A stretch of 64,000 nucleotides of DNA from Gammaproteobacteria bacterium (GCA_024644535.1 JAHEKX010000027.1:20037-84036), one strand, 5' to 3'; positions 47,218-57,021 are shown, counted from the first letter of the stretch. Translations and numbers: made by a program. The notes: generated by a model not told the origin, from the letters alone.

Positions 47218-47817
47218 ATGAAACAACTGCTGGAATTTGTACCAATAGCGCTATTTTTTATGAGCTATCAAATGAACGGAGAGACTATAAGTCTGGGCGA
47301 CTGGGTTTACACCATGGACGGCATATACAGTGCCACCTTGATTCTGATGATCGCCACGACCTTGCAGGTTTTGGGAACAGCCCTGTGGGAGCGCAAACTA
47401 GAAAAACGAGGGCTGTGGATGCTTGCCGCCGTACTGGTGTTCGGCACAGCGACGGTCATGCTGCGCAACGAACTCTTTATTCAGTGGAAACCCACCATTT
47501 TCAATTGGGCTTTGGGCATTTTGTTTATCGGCTCTCAGTTTATTGGCAAAAAAACCATCATGGAGCGAACTTTAGGTTCTCAGTTGCAGTTACCCAAGCG
47601 TGCGTGGACAACATTAAACCTGGTATGGGCCTGCCATTTCACCCTCGTGGGCGGATTAAATATTTGGGTTGCTTATACCTTTAGCGAGGACGCGTGGGTG
47701 AGCTATAAGCTTTACTCTGCCATTGGCTTTACGCTGGCACTGACCCTTCTTACCGCCATTATCATGACGCCTTACCTAAAAAAAGAAACCTCTGCCGCCG
47801 CTAAACAGGATCAGTAA
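47218..47817 (+). CDS. yciB: Inner membrane septation protein YciB (IspZ)
   Basis: 199 residues from ATG 47218 (MKQLLEFVPIALFF); a longer frame from 47191 is not supported. GAGG lies four bases upstream. Five to six membrane helices, with the typical KPTIFNWALG, FIGSQFIGKK and LNLVWACHFTLVGGLNIWVAY segments. It acts in envelope or septum integrity. yciI follows directly. Confidence 0.9.
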   Translation: MKQLLEFVPIALFFMSYQMNGETISLGDWVYTMDGIYSATLILMIATTLQVLGTALWERKLEKRGLWMLAAVLVFGTATVMLRNELFIQWKPTIFNWALGILFIGSQFIGKKTIMERTLGSQLQLPKRAWTTLNLVWACHFTLVGGLNIWVAYTFSEDAWVSYKLYSAIGFTLALTLLTAIIMTPYLKKETSAAAKQDQ

Positions 47818-47818
47818 T

Positions 47819-48115
47819 ATGCTGTTTATTATTTTATGTGAAGACAAACCCAACCACGGTGATGTTCGTGCAGCAACACGCCCTGCTCACCTAGCCCACA
47901 TTCAGCCCCTGGTGGATGCTGGCCGTCTAATTATTGCCGGCCCTATTCCCCGCGAAGCAAGCCCAGACCCCAGTATACCGGTAGAAGGCAGCCTAATTAT
48001 CGCTGAGTTCGACACTCAGACCGACGCCACAGAATGGGCCGCTAATGACCCTTATGCCCTTGCAGGCCTATTCCAACACGTGTCAATTAGACCATACCGC
48101 AAAGCACTCCCCTAA
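47819..48115 (+). CDS. yciI: YciI-family protein
   Basis: 98 residues, dimeric ferredoxin-like fold: RPAHLAHIQPLVDAGRLIIAGPI and WAANDPYALAGLFQHVSIRPY, with the conserved His and Asp. No firm enzymatic role is known. The start lies one base after the yciB stop. Confidence 0.88.
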   Translation: MLFIILCEDKPNHGDVRAATRPAHLAHIQPLVDAGRLIIAGPIPREASPDPSIPVEGSLIIAEFDTQTDATEWAANDPYALAGLFQHVSIRPYRKALP

Positions 48116-48173
48116 ACTTATGGTTTAGACCTCTTACCAGCAAGGTTATACTAAGAGTTTTGCGAGACACCCC

Positions 48174-48857
48174 ATGACTTCTGTGCAACGAATAATGGCT
48201 TTATGTGCGACAGCGCTCACACTCTGCAGCGTCCTAGCGAATGCCGAAATACAGTACATCAGCGACAAGCACTTCGTGCCGCTTCGCAGCGGACCAGGCG
48301 GGCAGTTTCGAATAGTCCATCGAGGTCTTCCCAGCGGCACGCAACTTGAAATCATTCAGTTAAGTGAAGATACAGAGTTCGCCGAAGTCACCACTCAAAA
48401 TGGAACACTCGGCTGGATTCGCACTCAATATTTAATGGACGAGCCGCCCGCCCGAGCCGTCTTAGAGAGCATGCAGGGCAGCCAAGCCGAACTAAAAACT
48501 CGCATGCAAAGCCTGCAGAACGAAGTCGATCGTCTTCGCACTGAGAAAGAAAGTGCCGTCGCGGCCATGAATCAGGCGCAAACTGATTTGGCAGAAACTC
48601 GAGAGGCCCTCGACAAACTGCGCAGCTTATCTGAGGACGCCATCAACATCGAGACTCGCAACCAAGCCTTGAGTCAGCGCGTCGAAGAGCTGACCGCCGA
48701 CTTTGAAGTGACCCAAGCAGAAAACCAGCGCCTGCAAGAGCGTATGGAACACAGTCAGTTCATGGATGGCGCACTCGCTGTAGGTTTGGGCGTATTAATA
48801 GCCTTGCTAGTGCCGCGGTTGTGGCCTCAACGCAGGCGCAGTTCTGGCTGGGTATAA
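48174..48857 (+). CDS. SH3-domain, coiled-coil membrane protein (TIGR04211/YgiM type)
   Basis: 227 residues: signal peptide (LCATALTLCSVLANA), a bacterial SH3 domain at about 27-90 (YISDKHFVPLRSGPGGQFRI, GWIRTQYL), a coiled coil at about 95-195 (heptads with Glu/Gln/Leu) and a C-terminal membrane helix (ALAVGLGVLIALLVPRLW) plus basic tail. It probably binds peptidoglycan or stays in the periplasm. It is in a row of plus-strand genes. Confidence 0.8.
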   Translation: MTSVQRIMALCATALTLCSVLANAEIQYISDKHFVPLRSGPGGQFRIVHRGLPSGTQLEIIQLSEDTEFAEVTTQNGTLGWIRTQYLMDEPPARAVLESMQGSQAELKTRMQSLQNEVDRLRTEKESAVAAMNQAQTDLAETREALDKLRSLSEDAINIETRNQALSQRVEELTADFEVTQAENQRLQERMEHSQFMDGALAVGLGVLIALLVPRLWPQRRRSSGWV

Positions 48858-48860
48858 TCT

Positions 48861-49475
48861 ATGAAAGTTAATGCTAAAAATCTGCTTGGAGTTCTCGCAG
48901 CTGTTTACCTAGTGACGACAACGGCCGCAGTACAATCGCAGGAATGCAACGGGGGCGAAGATCCCTCGCCCGTGGTCACAATAGAGACCACAGAGGGCGA
49001 CATCACCCTGTGTTTGTTTCACCACAAAGCACCAATTACTGTCGCAAACTTCCTCAAATACGCAGAATCTGGCCACTACGAGGGCTCGATTTTTCATCGC
49101 GTTATCAACGGCTTTATGATTCAAACGGGTGGATTTGATCAGCGGTATGAACCCTTACCCAGCGAATCTCCCATTGAAAACGAAGCAAAAAAATCCAAAT
49201 TACATAACGTCCGCGGTACCATCGCTATGGCACGTACCGACGACCCAGATTCTGCGACCGACCAATTTTTTATTAACCACCGCAACAACCTCCGCTTGGA
49301 CTGGGCTCCGGGCAAAGCGGGCTACGCCGTGTTTGGTAAGGTCCAGGACAAACTGAGCATGAGCACGGTAGATTACATTGCAACTGTGCCCATAAAAAAT
49401 CGAGGCGGTGCTTTTAGTGACAGTCCCAGCATGCCCATCGTAATTAACAAAGTGACTTGGACCAATAAACCGTGA
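48861..49475 (+). CDS. ppiA: Periplasmic cyclophilin-type peptidyl-prolyl isomerase
   Basis: 204 residues with a signal peptide (VLAAVYLVTTTAAVQSQ). Cyclophilin motifs are the catalytic Arg in FHRVINGFMIQTGG, GTIAMAR, SATDQFFIN and YAVFGKV. It catalyses proline isomerisation of exported proteins. The stop overlaps the pdxJ start (GTGA). Confidence 0.88.
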   Translation: MKVNAKNLLGVLAAVYLVTTTAAVQSQECNGGEDPSPVVTIETTEGDITLCLFHHKAPITVANFLKYAESGHYEGSIFHRVINGFMIQTGGFDQRYEPLPSESPIENEAKKSKLHNVRGTIAMARTDDPDSATDQFFINHRNNLRLDWAPGKAGYAVFGKVQDKLSMSTVDYIATVPIKNRGGAFSDSPSMPIVINKVTWTNKP

Positions 49476-50233
49476 TTGCTTTAAGCGTTAACGTGAACAA
49501 AGTGGCCTTACTCAGGAATTCGCGCGACACGGTCGTTCCCTCGGTGGTTGACTATGCTCTGCGCTGCATTAATTATGGCGCCCACGGCATAACCGTACAC
49601 CCCCGGCCCGACCAGCGTCATATCCGTGTCGACGACTGCCATGATCTAAAGCAAGCTCTTTCGGTTGAGCTGAATATCGAGGGCAACCCCTTCAGTCCCG
49701 CCATGCCAAGCACTCGCCAAGGTGTGAGTGACTACCCCGGATTTATGGCGCTAGTGGATGCCATTCGACCCGCACAGTGCACACTGGTGCCCGATGCTAA
49801 CGACCAACTCACCTCAGATCACGGCTTTGATTTAGAGCGCGATGCCCACATACTCAGACCTGTGTTAAAACAGCTCAAAGACTGGGGGGTGCGTAGCAGC
49901 GTATTTGTCGACCCTAATCCAAACACTGTAGCCTTGGCGGCCGATTTGGGGGCCGATCGAGTCGAGCTCTACACCGAATCCTACGCCCGAGAGTTCGAGC
50001 AGGGACGCGGCGATCAGAGCCTTGAGTTATTTTCGCGCACGGCCGAAGCCGCCCACCAGGCGGGGCTACAAATTAACGCGGGCCACGACCTAAACCTAGA
50101 TAATTTGACCTTATTCAGTGGACTGCCGCATTTGGCTGAGGTTTCTATTGGCCACGCCTTAACGGCTGATGCGCTGTATCTAGGCTTAGAACAAACCCTT
50201 GGTCGTTACTTAGCCGCCCTACAAAACAACTAG
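49472..50233 (+). CDS. pdxJ: Pyridoxine 5'-phosphate synthase
   Basis: 253 residues from GTG 49472, overlapping the cyclophilin stop by 4 bp. LSVNVNKVALLRNSR at the start, HGITVHPRPDQRHI, the FSPAMPS stretch, LVPD, FVDPNPNTVALAADLGADRVELYT and NAGHDLNLDNL. It condenses DXP with aminoacetone phosphate in PLP synthesis, in step with serC. Confidence 0.95.
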   Translation: MIALSVNVNKVALLRNSRDTVVPSVVDYALRCINYGAHGITVHPRPDQRHIRVDDCHDLKQALSVELNIEGNPFSPAMPSTRQGVSDYPGFMALVDAIRPAQCTLVPDANDQLTSDHGFDLERDAHILRPVLKQLKDWGVRSSVFVDPNPNTVALAADLGADRVELYTESYAREFEQGRGDQSLELFSRTAEAAHQAGLQINAGHDLNLDNLTLFSGLPHLAEVSIGHALTADALYLGLEQTLGRYLAALQNN

Positions 50234-50237
50234 AGCC

Positions 50238-50891
50238 ATGAGCGACTACCTGGTTCCTCACTCCCAAGAACCTATTGGGATACTGTACCAAGACGACCAC
50301 CTTTTGTTCGTTAACAAGCCGCACTTGCTATTGAGCGTGCCGGGCAAACACCCACTAAACAAAGACTGCTTAATTTCTCGCTTACAGCAATCCCACCCTG
50401 AAGCCCGCATCGTCCACCGGCTCGATTTAGACACCTCTGGCACTATGGTTATAGCCTTGGGCAAAGAGTGTCACGCCGAGCTGTCTAGGCAGTTTAGATT
50501 GCGACAGGTCGCCAAATCTTATATCGCCGTGGTGGCGGGGCAAATCAAAGAAAATACTGGCACCATTGATTTACCCATAAGCGCCGACTGGGAGCATCGA
50601 CCTCGTCAAAAAGTGTGCTTCGAGCGCGGCAAGCCCTCGGTGACACACTTTACTGTGTTAGCTCGAGACGACAACAGCACTCGCCTTCGGCTACACCCTG
50701 TCACAGGTCGGTCCCACCAGCTACGGTTGCATCTGCTGAGCCTTGGCCACCCTATTCTGGGTTGCGACCTGTACGCCGATCCCGAGAGTTTGGCGCGTTC
50801 AAACCGCTTGCTATTGCATGCCGAGCGCTTAGCGCTAAAACATCCAGTAACAGGGAAGTGGCTGAGCATCGAAAGTGAGCCAGCCTTTTAA
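50238..50891 (+). CDS. RluA-family RNA pseudouridine synthase
   Basis: 217 residues, catalytic core only, without an S4 domain. Catalytic Asp in the HRLDLDTSGTMVIA motif; also KSYIAVVAGQI and HPVTGRSHQLRLHLLSLGHPILGC. It resembles the short RluA/TruC type, so the target may be 23S rRNA or tRNA. It begins 4 bp after pdxJ. Confidence 0.88.
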   Translation: MSDYLVPHSQEPIGILYQDDHLLFVNKPHLLLSVPGKHPLNKDCLISRLQQSHPEARIVHRLDLDTSGTMVIALGKECHAELSRQFRLRQVAKSYIAVVAGQIKENTGTIDLPISADWEHRPRQKVCFERGKPSVTHFTVLARDDNSTRLRLHPVTGRSHQLRLHLLSLGHPILGCDLYADPESLARSNRLLLHAERLALKHPVTGKWLSIESEPAF

Positions 50892-50962
50892 GACTCGCGT
50901 AAGAATTGGGTGTGGAAGTCACAAAAAAGCCACTATCATATCGGTTTTGAGGAGATAAGCGC

Positions 50963-51466
50963 TTGGTCACCGCGTCGGAATACGATCAGAAGCATGTCAT
51001 TGTGGCGCAACCCAACTTGTCCGCCAGTTGGAAGCAGAACAAACAACTGATTATTTTCTTAGCGATTCCATCAATAGGAGCGGGCCTATTCTTTTGGAGT
51101 CTTGGTGCTTGGCCCATTTTGCCTTTTGCTGGCCTCGAAATCGCAGCTCTAGGCATTTCTTTGTACTACGTTCACTGGAAACTTCACTTCAAGCACGTAA
51201 TTACCTTTAAAGGTGACACCGTGCGAATTGACAAGGGTGTTTATGCACCAAAGTTCACCTACACCCTACCCCGAGACGAAACCAGCTTAGCTATTCGCCC
51301 CGAAAACCATCCATGGGATGGCCCCGAGCTTTTTATCCAAGATCGAACACACTCCATTCGTGTAGGTGAATTCCTCAACCGAGAGGAGTGTCTGTCATTA
51401 CAGGCGCATTTAAAGAACCAACTTCGTGTCAGCGCTTTTGGACCCACGTTTAAGCGGGATTTGTAG
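50963..51466 (+). CDS. DUF2244 membrane protein, TTG start
   Basis: 167 residues. The start is TTG at 50963, supported by GGAG eight bases upstream; no ATG fits. Two hydrophobic segments (about 29-47 and 50-70), then a beta-rich cytoplasmic domain (HVITFKGDTVRI, HSIRVGEFLNREE). DUF2244 is a family of unknown function. A terminator follows. Confidence 0.8.
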   Translation: MVTASEYDQKHVIVAQPNLSASWKQNKQLIIFLAIPSIGAGLFFWSLGAWPILPFAGLEIAALGISLYYVHWKLHFKHVITFKGDTVRIDKGVYAPKFTYTLPRDETSLAIRPENHPWDGPELFIQDRTHSIRVGEFLNREECLSLQAHLKNQLRVSAFGPTFKRDL

Positions 51467-51483
51467 GCAAGAAGTTATTACCT

Positions 51484-51507
51484 AAGGCATGGTATCATCG
51501 CCTTTTT
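51484..51507 (+). terminator. Terminator after the DUF2244 gene
   Basis: AAGGC/GCCTT outer stem with ATG/CAT inner pairs around GTAT and a one-base bulge, followed by TTTAAT. Confidence 0.55.
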
Positions 51508-51527
51508 AATCTTAAGGAACTAAGGGC

Positions 51528-52859
51528 GTGTCTGAAGCGCAAACGCAAAACCCAACCGTCGGATTTGTCAGCCTTGGGTGCCCGAAGGCATTGGTCGACT
51601 CCGAGCGAATTCTTACCCAACTTCAACACGATGGCTATGCGATTAGCAGCTCCTACGAGGGCGCCGATCTTGTTATCGTAAATACCTGTGGGTTTATCGA
51701 CAGTGCCAAACAAGAATCTTTAGATGCTATTGGCGAGGCTTTGGCAGAAAACGGCCGAGTAATTGTTACCGGCTGCATGGGCGCTGGCGACGACGCCAAA
51801 CGCATTCAGGACTTACACCCAAAAGTATTAAGCGTTACAGGCCCCGCCGCCTACGAAGAAGTCATGACGGCAGTGCGTCACCACGCACCCAAATCGCAAG
51901 ATCACAATCCCTTTATCGACTTAGTACCCGATCATGGCATTAAACTCACACCACGGCACTACGCTTACCTGAAAATCTCGGAAGGCTGTAATCACCGATG
52001 CAGCTTCTGCATTATTCCGCATTTGCGCGGCGATTTGGTCAGCCGACCTGCTGGCGATGTCATGCGCGAAGCCGAGGCTCTGGTGCGCGGCGGTGTGCGT
52101 GAGCTACTTGTAGTATCGCAAGACACAAGCGCCTATGGCGTCGACCTAAAATACAAAACCGATTTCTGGGATGGCCGCCCCGTCAAAACGCAAATGCTGG
52201 CACTAAGCGAAGCATTGGGGTCTTTGGGCGTGTGGGTGCGTATGCACTACGTCTACCCATACCCTCATGTGGACAATGTCATTCCTTTAATGGCCGAAGG
52301 TAAAATTCTGCCCTATTTGGACATCCCGTTTCAGCACGCTTCACATGACATCCTCAAAGCAATGAAACGCCCAGCGGCAGCTGAAAAGGTACTGGACCGC
52401 ATACACAACTGGCGCAAAATTTGCCCCGATTTATCGTTGCGAAGCACCTTTATTGTTGGCTTTCCTGGAGAGACCGAGGCGCAGTTCCAAGAGTTGCTCG
52501 ATTTCATCAGCGAGGCTCAACTTGATAACGTAGGCTGTTTCCAGTATTCCCCGGTCGAGGGAGCACCCGCCAACGCTCTAGCCAACCCCATTGCCGACCA
52601 GGTCAAACAAGAGCGATGGGAGCGATTTATGGCGCTACAACAAAGTATCAGCGCTGAACGGCGCGCGGCTAAAATTGGTACCGACCAGCAACTCATCATC
52701 GATCACGTAGACAGTGAAGGCGCTATCGGCCGCACCCGTGGTGACGCGCCAGAGATCGACGGCGTGGTACACCTACCAGGCTACACCGACCTGCGCCCGG
52801 GCGACTTAGTCACAGCAGAGATCACCGGCGCTGACGAATACGATCTCTGGGTCGAGTAG
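51528..52859 (+). CDS. rimO: Ribosomal protein S12 methylthiotransferase
   Basis: 443 residues from GTG 51528. Three domains: N-terminal UPF0004 ([12 protein letters not shown]), radical-SAM with CNHRCSFC and a C-terminal TRAM domain. RimO adds a methylthio group to Asp of S12. The stop overlaps rsmE by one base. Confidence 0.95.
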   Translation: MSEAQTQNPTVGFVSLGCPKALVDSERILTQLQHDGYAISSSYEGADLVIVNTCGFIDSAKQESLDAIGEALAENGRVIVTGCMGAGDDAKRIQDLHPKVLSVTGPAAYEEVMTAVRHHAPKSQDHNPFIDLVPDHGIKLTPRHYAYLKISEGCNHRCSFCIIPHLRGDLVSRPAGDVMREAEALVRGGVRELLVVSQDTSAYGVDLKYKTDFWDGRPVKTQMLALSEALGSLGVWVRMHYVYPYPHVDNVIPLMAEGKILPYLDIPFQHASHDILKAMKRPAAAEKVLDRIHNWRKICPDLSLRSTFIVGFPGETEAQFQELLDFISEAQLDNVGCFQYSPVEGAPANALANPIADQVKQERWERFMALQQSISAERRAAKIGTDQQLIIDHVDSEGAIGRTRGDAPEIDGVVHLPGYTDLRPGDLVTAEITGADEYDLWVE

Positions 52860-53575
52860 TGAACATCGTACTACTCGAGCCCAATGCCCTGGGTGACCAT
52901 TTTCAGGCTCAGCTCAGTGAACGCGCTCACAAGCATTGCATCGAGGTCATAAAGCCCGAGGTCGGCAGCCAACTTAACGTGGGCGTGTACGGTGGGAAAC
53001 TGGGTGTAGGTAAGGTACTCGAACACAGCAAGACACGCACCGTACTTGACGTGGAAATATCAGAACTGCCGCCGCGTAAAGAGACTCTCTGCCTGGTATT
53101 GGCCCTGCCCAGACCTAAAATGGTTCGCCGAATACTCAGTGCCAGTATCGAGCTCGGTGTCGAGACTGTTCACATCATCAATAGCTATCGCGTCGAAAAA
53201 AGCTATTGGCAGTCCCCCTACCTCAAACCCGATGCCATCGAGACCACCATTCACGCAGCGCTAGAACAGGCGGGAGACACTGTTCCCCCGAGCCTGCATT
53301 GGCACAAGGGCTTTAAGCCCTTCGCTGAAGATCATCTACCAAACCTCGTTAGGTCGTACCCGAACGCCTGGCTTGGTGACCACCGCGTGCACTCTCGACT
53401 GGATGTCAGTGCCTGTGACAGCCATCGGCTCATAGCTATTGGTCCCGAGGGTGGGTTTATTCCCTACGAAGTCGGCTTGTTACAGCAGGCAGGGCTTACA
53501 CCCATCAATTTGGGCGTTCGGATCATGCGCGTAGAAACTGCCGTCAGCGCTTTACTGGGTAAACTCATCACTTAA
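52859..53575 (+). CDS. rsmE: 16S rRNA (uracil-1498-N3)-methyltransferase
   Basis: 238 residues from GTG 52859. SPOUT fold with KRTVLDVE-like N-domain region, LVLALPRPKMVRRIL, the knot segment IAIGPEGGFIPYE and LGVRIMRVETAVSALLG. The end overlaps msrA by 4 bp on the opposite strand. Confidence 0.95.
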   Translation: MNIVLLEPNALGDHFQAQLSERAHKHCIEVIKPEVGSQLNVGVYGGKLGVGKVLEHSKTRTVLDVEISELPPRKETLCLVLALPRPKMVRRILSASIELGVETVHIINSYRVEKSYWQSPYLKPDAIETTIHAALEQAGDTVPPSLHWHKGFKPFAEDHLPNLVRSYPNAWLGDHRVHSRLDVSACDSHRLIAIGPEGGFIPYEVGLLQQAGLTPINLGVRIMRVETAVSALLGKLIT

Positions 53576-54213
53576 ATAGCGCAACTTACTCCCGTTCCGC
53601 GTAAGCCACAGTAGCCATTTGGGTTCTTGTGCAGGTATTGCTGATGGTAGTCTTCAGCGAAGAAAAAATTAGTAAATGGGGCAATCTCAGTAGTGATATT
53701 CCCATACCCTGACGCAGTTAAACCCGCTTGATACGCCTCGCAAGATGCTTGTGCCACTTGGAGTTGCTCATCGTTTGTGGTGTAGATCGCTGAACGATAC
53801 TGAGTACCCAAGTCGTTACCTTGACGCATACCTTGGGTTGGGTCGTGAGCCTCCCAAAACACGGTAAGCAATGTTTCAAGATTTGTAGCCGCCGGCTTAT
53901 AAATTAGCATCACCAATTCAACGTGCGCTGTTTTGCCGCCACACACATCTTCATAGGTCGGATTTTTAGTGACTCCACCGCCATAGCCCACTGCTGTTAA
54001 GCTTACGCCAACTTGTTGCCACATGCGTCGTTCAGCACCCCAAAAGCACCCCATACCAAAATAGACAACCTGCTCGTCAGCGGCATAGGGAGGTAACATC
54101 GAGCGCCCAAAAATCAGATGATTATGCCCCGGTGTAAGCACCTGATCGCGGTCAGGTAATGCCGTTTCGGCGGTGACTAAAGTATGTTTTTTGCGAATCG
54201 AGAACAAATCCAT
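53572..54213 (-). CDS. msrA: Peptide methionine sulfoxide reductase A
   Basis: 213 residues from the second of two adjacent ATGs (AAGGA seven bases upstream). Catalytic Cys is in FGMGCFWGAERR; other marks are VGYGGGVTKNPTYEDVCGGKTAHVE, FWEAHDPTQGMRQGNDLGTQYRSAIY and a C-terminal Cys. An N-terminal extension of about 45 residues precedes the domain. It reduces Met-S-oxide in proteins. Convergent with rsmE. Confidence 0.93.
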   Translation of the reverse strand: MDLFSIRKKHTLVTAETALPDRDQVLTPGHNHLIFGRSMLPPYAADEQVVYFGMGCFWGAERRMWQQVGVSLTAVGYGGGVTKNPTYEDVCGGKTAHVELVMLIYKPAATNLETLLTVFWEAHDPTQGMRQGNDLGTQYRSAIYTTNDEQLQVAQASCEAYQAGLTASGYGNITTEIAPFTNFFFAEDYHQQYLHKNPNGYCGLRGTGVSCAI

Positions 54214-54320
54214 CATTGAATCCTTACGATCAAAAGCTGAGGTACGTGCGGGCAAAGGGTCTTGCACCTTGACATCGAAGTCGTCATTATTTTAACGGGA
54301 TTGCGACAGTAGAGCCACTA

Positions 54321-55010
54321 ATGAGCGGAACACTAAAAACCACCAGTTCAAGCAATGAGGTCAGTGCCTTTATCCAGCAGCACAAAACCATCTCTAAGGT
54401 GGTTAAGCAACAGCAGCGCTTGCTGTTTGTGATTGACGCAACTGCCAGCCGACAACCCACTTGGAACCTCGCTTGCTCGCTAACCCATTCATTGCTGCAC
54501 ACGACCGATGGATTAAAAGGTTTAACACTAAAGCTTTGTTTCTACCGTGGGTTCGAAGAGTTCAGGCAGACCGATTGGCTCACCGATGCGGACGCGCTCA
54601 GTAAAAAAATGTCTAGTGTTCATTGCATGGCGGGGCAAACGCAAATTCGTAAAACACTGCGCCATGCGCTCAAGGAACATCAATCGAGCCCTCTTCGCGG
54701 CCTGATTTTTATAGGTGATGCGATCGAAGAACCACCACATGAGGTCATTAACCTGGCGGGGCAGTGCGGCTTGCGCACGTTACCCTTGTTTTTGTTTCAA
54801 GAAGGTCTAAACCCTACCGTCGAAGATATCTTCCAGCACATGGCCCGCTTATCCTCAGGCGCTTATGCCCGCTTTGATCTTGCGGCTCCCGATCGGCTAC
54901 GTGATCTGCTCAGTGCCGTGGCAGCCTATGCCCAAGGCGGTTATACTGCACTGACTCAGCGTCGCGATGCCGCGGCGCAAACGCTACTGGAACAGTTGCC
55001 AAGGTCATAA
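54321..55010 (+). CDS. VWA-domain protein of unknown function
   Basis: 229 residues. A von Willebrand A-like core starts with LLFVIDATASRQP (MIDAS-like Asp-x-Thr-x-Ser), then LKLCFYRGFEEFR, GQTQIRKTLRHAL and GLIFIGDAIEEPPHEV. It binds no known ligand. There is no signal peptide. It abuts the DnaJ-like gene with a one-base overlap, so the two are coupled. A conserved pairing would suggest a co-chaperone role (inference). Confidence 0.7.
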   Translation: MSGTLKTTSSSNEVSAFIQQHKTISKVVKQQQRLLFVIDATASRQPTWNLACSLTHSLLHTTDGLKGLTLKLCFYRGFEEFRQTDWLTDADALSKKMSSVHCMAGQTQIRKTLRHALKEHQSSPLRGLIFIGDAIEEPPHEVINLAGQCGLRTLPLFLFQEGLNPTVEDIFQHMARLSSGAYARFDLAAPDRLRDLLSAVAAYAQGGYTALTQRRDAAAQTLLEQLPRS

Positions 55011-55717
55011 TGCCAAAACTGATACTATTTACCGCTGCGGCACTTGCACTGTATATCGCAGTTACCCGCATCAAAGCGCTACCCACACAAAAGCGCAAAG
55101 CAGCCTACCTTCAGCTGATTTTTTTCGCTGCTTTGATCGTGGCAGTGTTATTGGCAATTAGCGGCAAAATGCACTGGATTGGCGCCTTACTCACCGGCTT
55201 ATTGGTGCTACTGCGACAATCACTTCCCCTAATCATCCAGTTATTACCCCACCTGAAAAATTGGCTGGGGCAATCAGGCGATGGGGCAACTTCCCAAGTT
55301 GAATCGGCCATTTTGCGTATGACGCTAAGTCACAGCAACGGTCGTTTAAATGGCACCGTGCTAGCCGGTGATTTCAGCGGCAAACAGCTGTCGGAGCTGT
55401 CACAAAACGAACTCGATACGCTATTAGAATATTGCCGCGCCAACGACACCGATTCCACTCAGTTACTGCTGTCTTACCTCGAACAACGCTTCGGCCAGGA
55501 CTATCAAAATCAGGCCCCACCGCGCAGCGATACCGGTGGACAACTAACCATAAAAGAAGCTTTGGCGATTTTGGGCCTTGCCGAAGACGCATCCAAAGAT
55601 GATATCGTTGCAGCACATCGCAAGCTCATGCAAAAATTACATCCCGACCGAGGCGGAAACGACTACCTAGCCGCCCGCGTGAACGACGCCAAAGCTAAGT
55701 TACTGGGAGAGCGCTAG
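55010..55717 (+). CDS. Membrane-anchored DnaJ C-terminal-domain protein (Tim14/PAM18-like)
   Basis: 235 residues: three membrane segments near 5-18, 32-50 and 55-75, a middle helical part (about 90-165) and a C-terminal J-domain (TIKEALAILGLAEDASKDDI, HRKLMQKLHPDRGG) with the HPD motif. J-domain at the C-terminus, and a membrane anchor, resemble Tim14/PAM18 or DjlA-type proteins. It should stimulate a DnaK-type ATPase near the membrane. Confidence 0.75.
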   Translation: MPKLILFTAAALALYIAVTRIKALPTQKRKAAYLQLIFFAALIVAVLLAISGKMHWIGALLTGLLVLLRQSLPLIIQLLPHLKNWLGQSGDGATSQVESAILRMTLSHSNGRLNGTVLAGDFSGKQLSELSQNELDTLLEYCRANDTDSTQLLLSYLEQRFGQDYQNQAPPRSDTGGQLTIKEALAILGLAEDASKDDIVAAHRKLMQKLHPDRGGNDYLAARVNDAKAKLLGER

Positions 55718-55721
55718 CACC

Positions 55722-55991
55722 ATGCCGGACACTTTCGTTATTCGCAATCAACTAGACCACTACTACAGCAAAAGTAAACAGTGGACCGACGGACGCGAAG
55801 CCCAAGCTGTCGCTCAATTCAAATACCGCGATGAAGCACTGAACACCATCGTTGAACTATCGTCAAAAGATATCGAGCTGCGCGCCGAGATCTTTGAGCC
55901 AGAGCTTACCGACAATGGCAAACTCAAGTTAGACGTTAGTGAGCACCCCCTGCCGGGCGATCTGCAAGAGTCCATTTCAGTCGCTATTTAG
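55722..55991 (+). CDS. Small hypothetical protein (89 aa)
   Basis: 89 residues with no signal peptide or membrane helix and an acidic C-terminus. No family is recognised. It begins 4 bp after the DnaJ-like gene, so it belongs to the VWA/DnaJ operon. Mixed beta strands are suggested by alternating polar/nonpolar residues. Confidence 0.6.
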   Translation: MPDTFVIRNQLDHYYSKSKQWTDGREAQAVAQFKYRDEALNTIVELSSKDIELRAEIFEPELTDNGKLKLDVSEHPLPGDLQESISVAI

Positions 55992-56043
55992 CCTACCGCG
56001 GGAACCTTTCATCGCTTTCGGCTGTCTTACTTATTCGCATTAC

Positions 56044-56069
56044 CTTGATTTAATGTGATCTACCCCCAT
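56044..56069 (+). promoter_or_regulatory. Candidate heat-shock (sigma32) promoter of htpX
   Basis: CTTGAT at 56044-56049 and CCCCAT at 56064-56069, 14 bp apart, match the sigma32 layout (CTTGAA-N13..15-CCCCAT) and lie about 50 bp before the htpX start. htpX is a known heat-shock gene in E. coli. Confidence 0.6.
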
Positions 56070-56118
56070 CATTGAAGTGGTATATAGCATTGTTACAAGC
56101 ATTTCAGAGGTAGTTTTC

Positions 56119-57000
56119 ATGCGTATCTTGTTGTTCTTGGTGACCAACCTGGCTGTACTGGTCTTGGTTAGCATCATATTTAATCTGCTGGGATTCGATA
56201 GTATTTTGGCAGCCAATGGCGTTGATCTGAATTTACAGGCGCTACTGGTTTTTTGTGCACTCTTTGGTTTTGGTGGGGCTTTTGTATCACTGTTCCTGAG
56301 TAAGTGGATGGCCAAAAAATCGACGCGCACTCAGCTCATCACACAACCCACAGACCGTCAAAGTCGCTGGTTGCTTGACACGGTTGCCGAGCTATCTCGT
56401 GAGGTTGGCATTAAAATGCCCGAGGTTGGGGTATTCCCCTCGCAGGCCGCCAACGCCTTTGCCACTGGGTGGAACCGCAACGATGCATTGGTCGCCGTCA
56501 GCTCGGGCTTATTGAACCGTTTCTCGCCCGACGAGGTTAAAGCGGTACTAGCGCACGAAATTGGACATGTCGCCAATGGCGACATGGTAACACTAACGCT
56601 AGTTCAAGGCGTTGTTAATACTTTTGTGATGTTCTTTGCGCGCATTATTGGCCACACGGTAGATCGCGTTATCTTTAAAACCGAGCGGGGCTACGGCATC
56701 GGCTATTACATTGCTACCTTCTTTGCAGAGATCGTGCTTGGAATTTTTGCGAGCATGATCGTGGCCTGGTTCTCTCGGTTACGAGAATATCGCGCCGATG
56801 CGGCTGGAGCTGCTCTTGCAGGCCGAGGCGCCATGATTAGTGCTCTAGAACGCCTTCAGCGAGAGCAAAACCTACCCAACGACTTACCCGGAGAACTCAC
56901 AGCGTTTGGCATTCGCAACATCAACAAGTTAGGCATAGCTAAGATGCTGGCATCGCACCCCCCTCTTACAGCGCGCATCGAAGCCTTGCGACGGGGTTAA
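56119..57000 (+). CDS. htpX: Membrane protease HtpX
   Basis: 293 residues from ATG 56119 ([16 protein letters not shown]), with AGAGG eight bases upstream; the longer frame from 56077 is rejected. Two N-terminal membrane helices, then the zinc site HEIGH at about 146-150 and further helices. HtpX degrades misfolded inner-membrane proteins. It has a heat-shock-type promoter. The DegS-like gene follows by 30 bp. Confidence 0.95.
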   Translation: MRILLFLVTNLAVLVLVSIIFNLLGFDSILAANGVDLNLQALLVFCALFGFGGAFVSLFLSKWMAKKSTRTQLITQPTDRQSRWLLDTVAELSREVGIKMPEVGVFPSQAANAFATGWNRNDALVAVSSGLLNRFSPDEVKAVLAHEIGHVANGDMVTLTLVQGVVNTFVMFFARIIGHTVDRVIFKTERGYGIGYYIATFFAEIVLGIFASMIVAWFSRLREYRADAAGAALAGRGAMISALERLQREQNLPNDLPGELTAFGIRNINKLGIAKMLASHPPLTARIEALRRG

Positions 57001-57021
57001 CGACGCATTACTGGAGACCCA

